Shown piece after piece: positions 6,451 through 8,457 of a DNA stretch of 8,457 bases. The notes below the pieces were generated by a model. That model had not been told where the DNA came from. It ran no database searches and worked only from the letters and a program-made list of their open reading frames with translations. The translations under genes and the position numbers were made by a program. Position 1 is the stretch's first letter. The number at the start of each line of letters is the position of its first letter. Source of the stretch: Klebsiella pneumoniae (GTDB lineage: Bacteria > Pseudomonadota > Gammaproteobacteria > Ga0077536); the NCBI GenBank assembly GCA_945873015.1, contig CAMCBY010000156.1, positions 1 to 8,457 on the forward strand, given 5' to 3'.

Positions 6451-7359
6451 TCAAGATGCGAGTGCAGTCGGCGGCACATAGGTGCCGTGCGACGAGATGT
6501 CGGTCAGCAGAATGACGTCGTCATCCAGCGGCTGCGCGAGCAGGTGTTTGCGTGACACATTGCGAAAATCCGCGTCGAGCGACACATCGTTGTCACGGCC
6601 GCGGCCGACGCAGTTCACCCCTTCGTGCAAGGTATAGGACTTGCCGTTATCCGCCACCAGCATCCATTCGCGGTTATGCGTCAGCGAAAAACGATGGCGG
6701 GCGAGTTTGAGTGATATGGCGCTGCCGCGCGCGAGTCGCAAGGTGACCGATTCACCCTGTGGCAAGCGGCGCAGTTCGTCGCGGCTGAACGGGCGCAGGG
6801 CGCCGTCAGTCTCGAACATCACAGTGGCTTTGGCATGGCCATCTTCCTTCTCTTCAGTGCCGGCGGACTGCACCTTCATGCCTGCCACCAGTCGCACAGT
6901 GGTGAGGCGCGCGCTCAGATATTGCTGATATTTGTCGAGCGCGGCACGCACATAACGATCGCCGCTCGGCGGCAGTTCCAGCAGATGAGCGAACAGCGAG
7001 CGCCATTCAAAATCCTTGGAGAATACCGAAACGCCAAGCTGCGCCAGCGCCGGTGCGCAAGGCAGCCGCGAGGAGGCGTTGGCATCGACGATAGTCGCGA
7101 TACGTTGTGAGAGGTTGAGGATACCCTGCTGCTCGGTTTCGAGTTCGCTCGCCGAGCGTTGCGTTAATTCATGCAGGCGCGCCGGCAACACGCCGGTGCG
7201 CGCGTTCAAGGCAAATTCGAAGTCGCCAAGGCTGTCGAAACGCAGTTTGTCGCCGCCCCAGGGTAATTCGACCGAAGTTTGAGCCCGGTCCGACGACGAA
7301 CGCGGCACCATGCCCTTAAGGGCACGAGTGATGAGAAATTTGATGTCCTTGAAGCGCAT
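6451..7359 (-). CDS. FHA-domain protein of unknown function
   Basis: 302-residue soluble protein with no signal peptide or membrane segment. The C-terminal part is an FHA (phosphothreonine-binding) domain: the strand YTLHEGVNCVGRGRDNDVSL (242-261) with the phosphopeptide-contacting G252-R253, then VSRKH (268-272), then DISSHGTYV (287-295). The usual Asn of the SxNGT loop is His291, and the chain stops seven residues after that loop, so the final strands seen in most FHA domains are absent. Residues 1-220 (helical, hydrophilic, with LRFDSLGDFEFAL near 39-51) match nothing I can name. The start ATG 7357-7359 has a promoter at suitable distance but no evident Shine-Dalgarno. It converges with hipA with five bases between stop codons. 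A role in Ser/Thr-kinase or secretion-linked phosphosignalling is only a family-level guess. Confidence 0.82.
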   Translation of the reverse strand: MRFKDIKFLITRALKGMVPRSSSDRAQTSVELPWGGDKLRFDSLGDFEFALNARTGVLPARLHELTQRSASELETEQQGILNLSQRIATIVDANASSRLPCAPALAQLGVSVFSKDFEWRSLFAHLLELPPSGDRYVRAALDKYQQYLSARLTTVRLVAGMKVQSAGTEEKEDGHAKATVMFETDGALRPFSRDELRRLPQGESVTLRLARGSAISLKLARHRFSLTHNREWMLVADNGKSYTLHEGVNCVGRGRDNDVSLDADFRNVSRKHLLAQPLDDDVILLTDISSHGTYVPPTALAS

Positions 7360-7401
7360 TAAATTCAGTGGATTAGAGCTGAAACTTAAACCAGTACAGA
7401 A

Positions 7402-7430
7402 ATACTAGTTACAAGTTAGTCCACTTTCAA
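7402..7430 (-). promoter_or_regulatory. Sigma70-type promoter for the FHA gene
   Basis: On the minus strand, TTGAAA (7425-7430, five of six consensus bases) is separated by exactly 17 bases from TAGTAT (7402-7407, four of six). Transcription would start near 7395, leaving a leader of about 36 bases before the ATG at 7359. It shows that the FHA gene can be transcribed independently of the membrane-protein gene upstream. Confidence 0.5.
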
Positions 7431-7435
7431 GCGCG

Positions 7436-7453
7436 CGACTGTGACCGCAGTCG
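7436..7453. other. Small hairpin between the two minus-strand genes
   Basis: Perfect 6-bp inverted repeat CGACTG / CAGTCG around a six-base loop, 28 bases after the membrane-protein stop and just upstream of the FHA promoter -35. There is no T-run, so it is either a weak transcription barrier or a chance hairpin. Confidence 0.25.
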
Positions 7454-7480
7454 AGATTCGGGCTTCCTACGGGCGCGGGT

Positions 7481-7816
7481 TCACTCCAGCGGCCAGAAAT
7501 CCATGACCTTCAACATGAACGGCGTCCAGGCCAGCACCAGAGCCGCCATCACGATGAGTTCGATACGCACTGCGCGACCGAGGCGCGCCTTCTCACTGGC
7601 GTTGGCATCGGACATGAAGATCTTGGCCATACACACGTCGAGCGGGATGGCGAACACCAGCATCATCATGATGGAGGGAGCGATGACCGTGGGCAGCAGG
7701 CGCCAGTCGTGGACATGGGCGCGGCCGTCGGCAAACGGGGCGGCAAGGATGCACGCCAGCGCGGTCAGCATCATCAGCAGCCGCAATGTGCCAAGACTCT
7801 TGATCCAATTATTCAA
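7481..7816 (-). CDS. Small three-helix inner membrane protein, uncharacterised
   Basis: I do not recognise this family. The frame is open much further upstream on the minus strand (to 8431), but that part is antisense to avtA and not protein-like, so the real start must lie near 7816. TTG 7814-7816 is chosen; it gives 111 residues and puts the start about 30 bases after a possible transcription start. The alternative ATGs at residues 15-16 would cut into the first helix. Three hydrophobic segments are visible: about 11-27 (LRLLMMLTALACILAAP), 41-66 (with the Met-rich SIMMMLVFAIP) and 84-105 (IELIVMAALVLAWTPFML), joined by a histidine-containing loop (GRAHVHDWR) and a charged loop (SDANASEKARLGR). 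The second helix ends PLDVCMAKIFM. It lies between FHA-domain and aminotransferase genes, which does not reveal its role. Confidence 0.7.
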   Translation of the reverse strand: MNNWIKSLGTLRLLMMLTALACILAAPFADGRAHVHDWRLLPTVIAPSIMMMLVFAIPLDVCMAKIFMSDANASEKARLGRAVRIELIVMAALVLAWTPFMLKVMDFWPLE

Positions 7817-7851
7817 ATGCGTTGCGCCTACGGTGTCCGCTGTTCGACTTG

Positions 7852-7858
7852 GATAATA
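7852..7858. promoter_or_regulatory. Shared -10 region for divergent avtA / membrane-protein genes
   Basis: The only AT-rich patch in the 81-base divergent gap gives GATAAT (7852-7857, plus strand, five of six consensus bases) and, one base shifted on the minus strand, TATTAT (7853-7858, five of six). Each would place transcription starts about 30-35 bases before the respective start codon. Neither has a good -35 at 16-18 bases, so confidence is limited. Confidence 0.3.
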
Positions 7859-7897
7859 CACTACGGTCTGTTGACCCTGATCGCGCGCGGTTTTCCC

Positions 7898-8457
7898 ATG
7901 ACTCTGCATTTTTCCAATCTCGCCTCTCGTTTTGTCGGTCAGACCGGAACGCGCCTGCTGATGGACGACCTGGGTGAAGTGCTCGAAAGCGATCGCGACA
8001 TCTGCAATCTCGGTGGCGGGAATCCCGCCCGTATTCCCGCCATGCAGGACATCTTCCGCGAGGCCATGCGCGCGCAGCTCGATGACGGCAGTTTTGATCG
8101 TCTCAGCAGCGCCTACGACGGGCCGCAAGGCTATCGCCCGTTTCTGCGTGCAGTTGCGGATCTGTTCCGCACTCGTTTCGGCTGGCAGATAAGCGATGAC
8201 AATGTCGCGGTCACGGCCGGCAGTCAGTCGAGTTTCTTCATTCTGTTCAATCTGCTGACCGGCACCTGCGCCGATGGTCGCGACCGTCATCTGCGTCTGC
8301 CGATGACGCCCGAATATATCGGCTACGGTGATTTGACGGCGGTGCCCGAGGCGGTTCAGTCGAGCCGTCCCCACATCGAAATGCTCGATGAGCACAGCTT
8401 CAAGTACCACATCGACTTTTCCGAGCTGCATCTCGGCGAAGACACCGGCGCCGTATG
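7898..8457 (+). CDS. avtA: Valine-pyruvate aminotransferase (AvtA), 3'-truncated by window edge
   Basis: PLP-dependent fold-type I aminotransferase that interconverts valine + pyruvate with 2-oxoisovalerate + alanine, serving alanine and branched-chain amino-acid synthesis in the cytoplasm. 186 codons are visible and the frame is open to the last base. It tracks E. coli AvtA throughout: LLMDDL (20-25), LGGGNPARIPAMQD (38-51), YDGPQGYR (73-80), the cofactor-phosphate loop GSQSSFFILFNLL (108-120), PEYIGYGD (138-145) and FKYHIDFSELHLGEDTG near the edge. The PLP-binding lysine and C-terminal domain lie beyond the window. ATG 7898 is chosen because it matches the homologue's N-terminus; a TTG at 7871 is in frame but unlikely. 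No clear Shine-Dalgarno is present. It is divergent from the membrane-protein gene. Confidence 0.95.
   Translation, partial: MTLHFSNLASRFVGQTGTRLLMDDLGEVLESDRDICNLGGGNPARIPAMQDIFREAMRAQLDDGSFDRLSSAYDGPQGYRPFLRAVADLFRTRFGWQISDDNVAVTAGSQSSFFILFNLLTGTCADGRDRHLRLPMTPEYIGYGDLTAVPEAVQSSRPHIEMLDEHSFKYHIDFSELHLGEDTGAV

Noticed and set aside
8015..8029. Perfect GGCGGG / CCCGCC hairpin early in avtA
   Set aside because: It falls on the codons of the conserved GGGNPA motif, so protein constraint and GC bias explain it; no T-run follows.
7817..8431. Upstream extension of the membrane-protein frame to 316 codons
   Set aside because: It would run antisense through avtA, whose homology is unmistakable; the extension has no protein-like features, so the start was placed at 7816.

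Overview
The window is GC-rich chromosomal DNA whose gene set points to a pseudomonad-type proteobacterium, most likely a gammaproteobacterium: a long Lhr helicase with its C-terminal extension, a GlxK/GarK-type glycerate kinase, a HipB/HipA pair and an AvtA-type valine-pyruvate aminotransferase. This assignment is an inference from protein resemblance. There are no tRNA, rRNA, CRISPR or insertion-sequence signals.

Layout, left to right. Bases 1-3355 (+) hold the distal three quarters of lhr, entering at helicase motifs V/VI; the ATPase half lies outside the window. After a 69-base gap comes a complete glycerate kinase gene (3425-4570, +). A 209-base intergenic stretch (4571-4779), with an AT-rich core of about 25% G+C, precedes a two-gene hipB-hipA operon (4780-6445, +). 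It carries three related CCGTWCGG-type sites spaced 49 and 48 bases apart, the last abutting the hipB start codon. hipA ends five bases from the stop codon of a convergent gene (6451-7359, -) for a protein with a C-terminal FHA domain, which has its own recognisable promoter. Upstream on the same strand is a small three-helix membrane protein (7481-7816, -). A short divergent promoter region separates it from avtA (7898 onward, +), which runs off the right edge.

The point of most interest is the HipA protein. Its fold-defining motifs are intact over 480 uninterrupted codons, but the catalytic Asp, the Mg-binding Asn and the second Mg-binding Asp of HipA kinases are replaced by Ala, Gln and Gly, and the serine-containing activation loop is rewritten. 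It therefore reads as a pseudokinase partnered with a normal-looking HipB repressor and an elaborate operator region, so the locus may act as a regulator or non-phosphorylating module and not as a classical persistence toxin. The remaining genes look like ordinary housekeeping functions (nucleic acid repair, glycerate metabolism, amino-acid transamination) plus two uncharacterised proteins.
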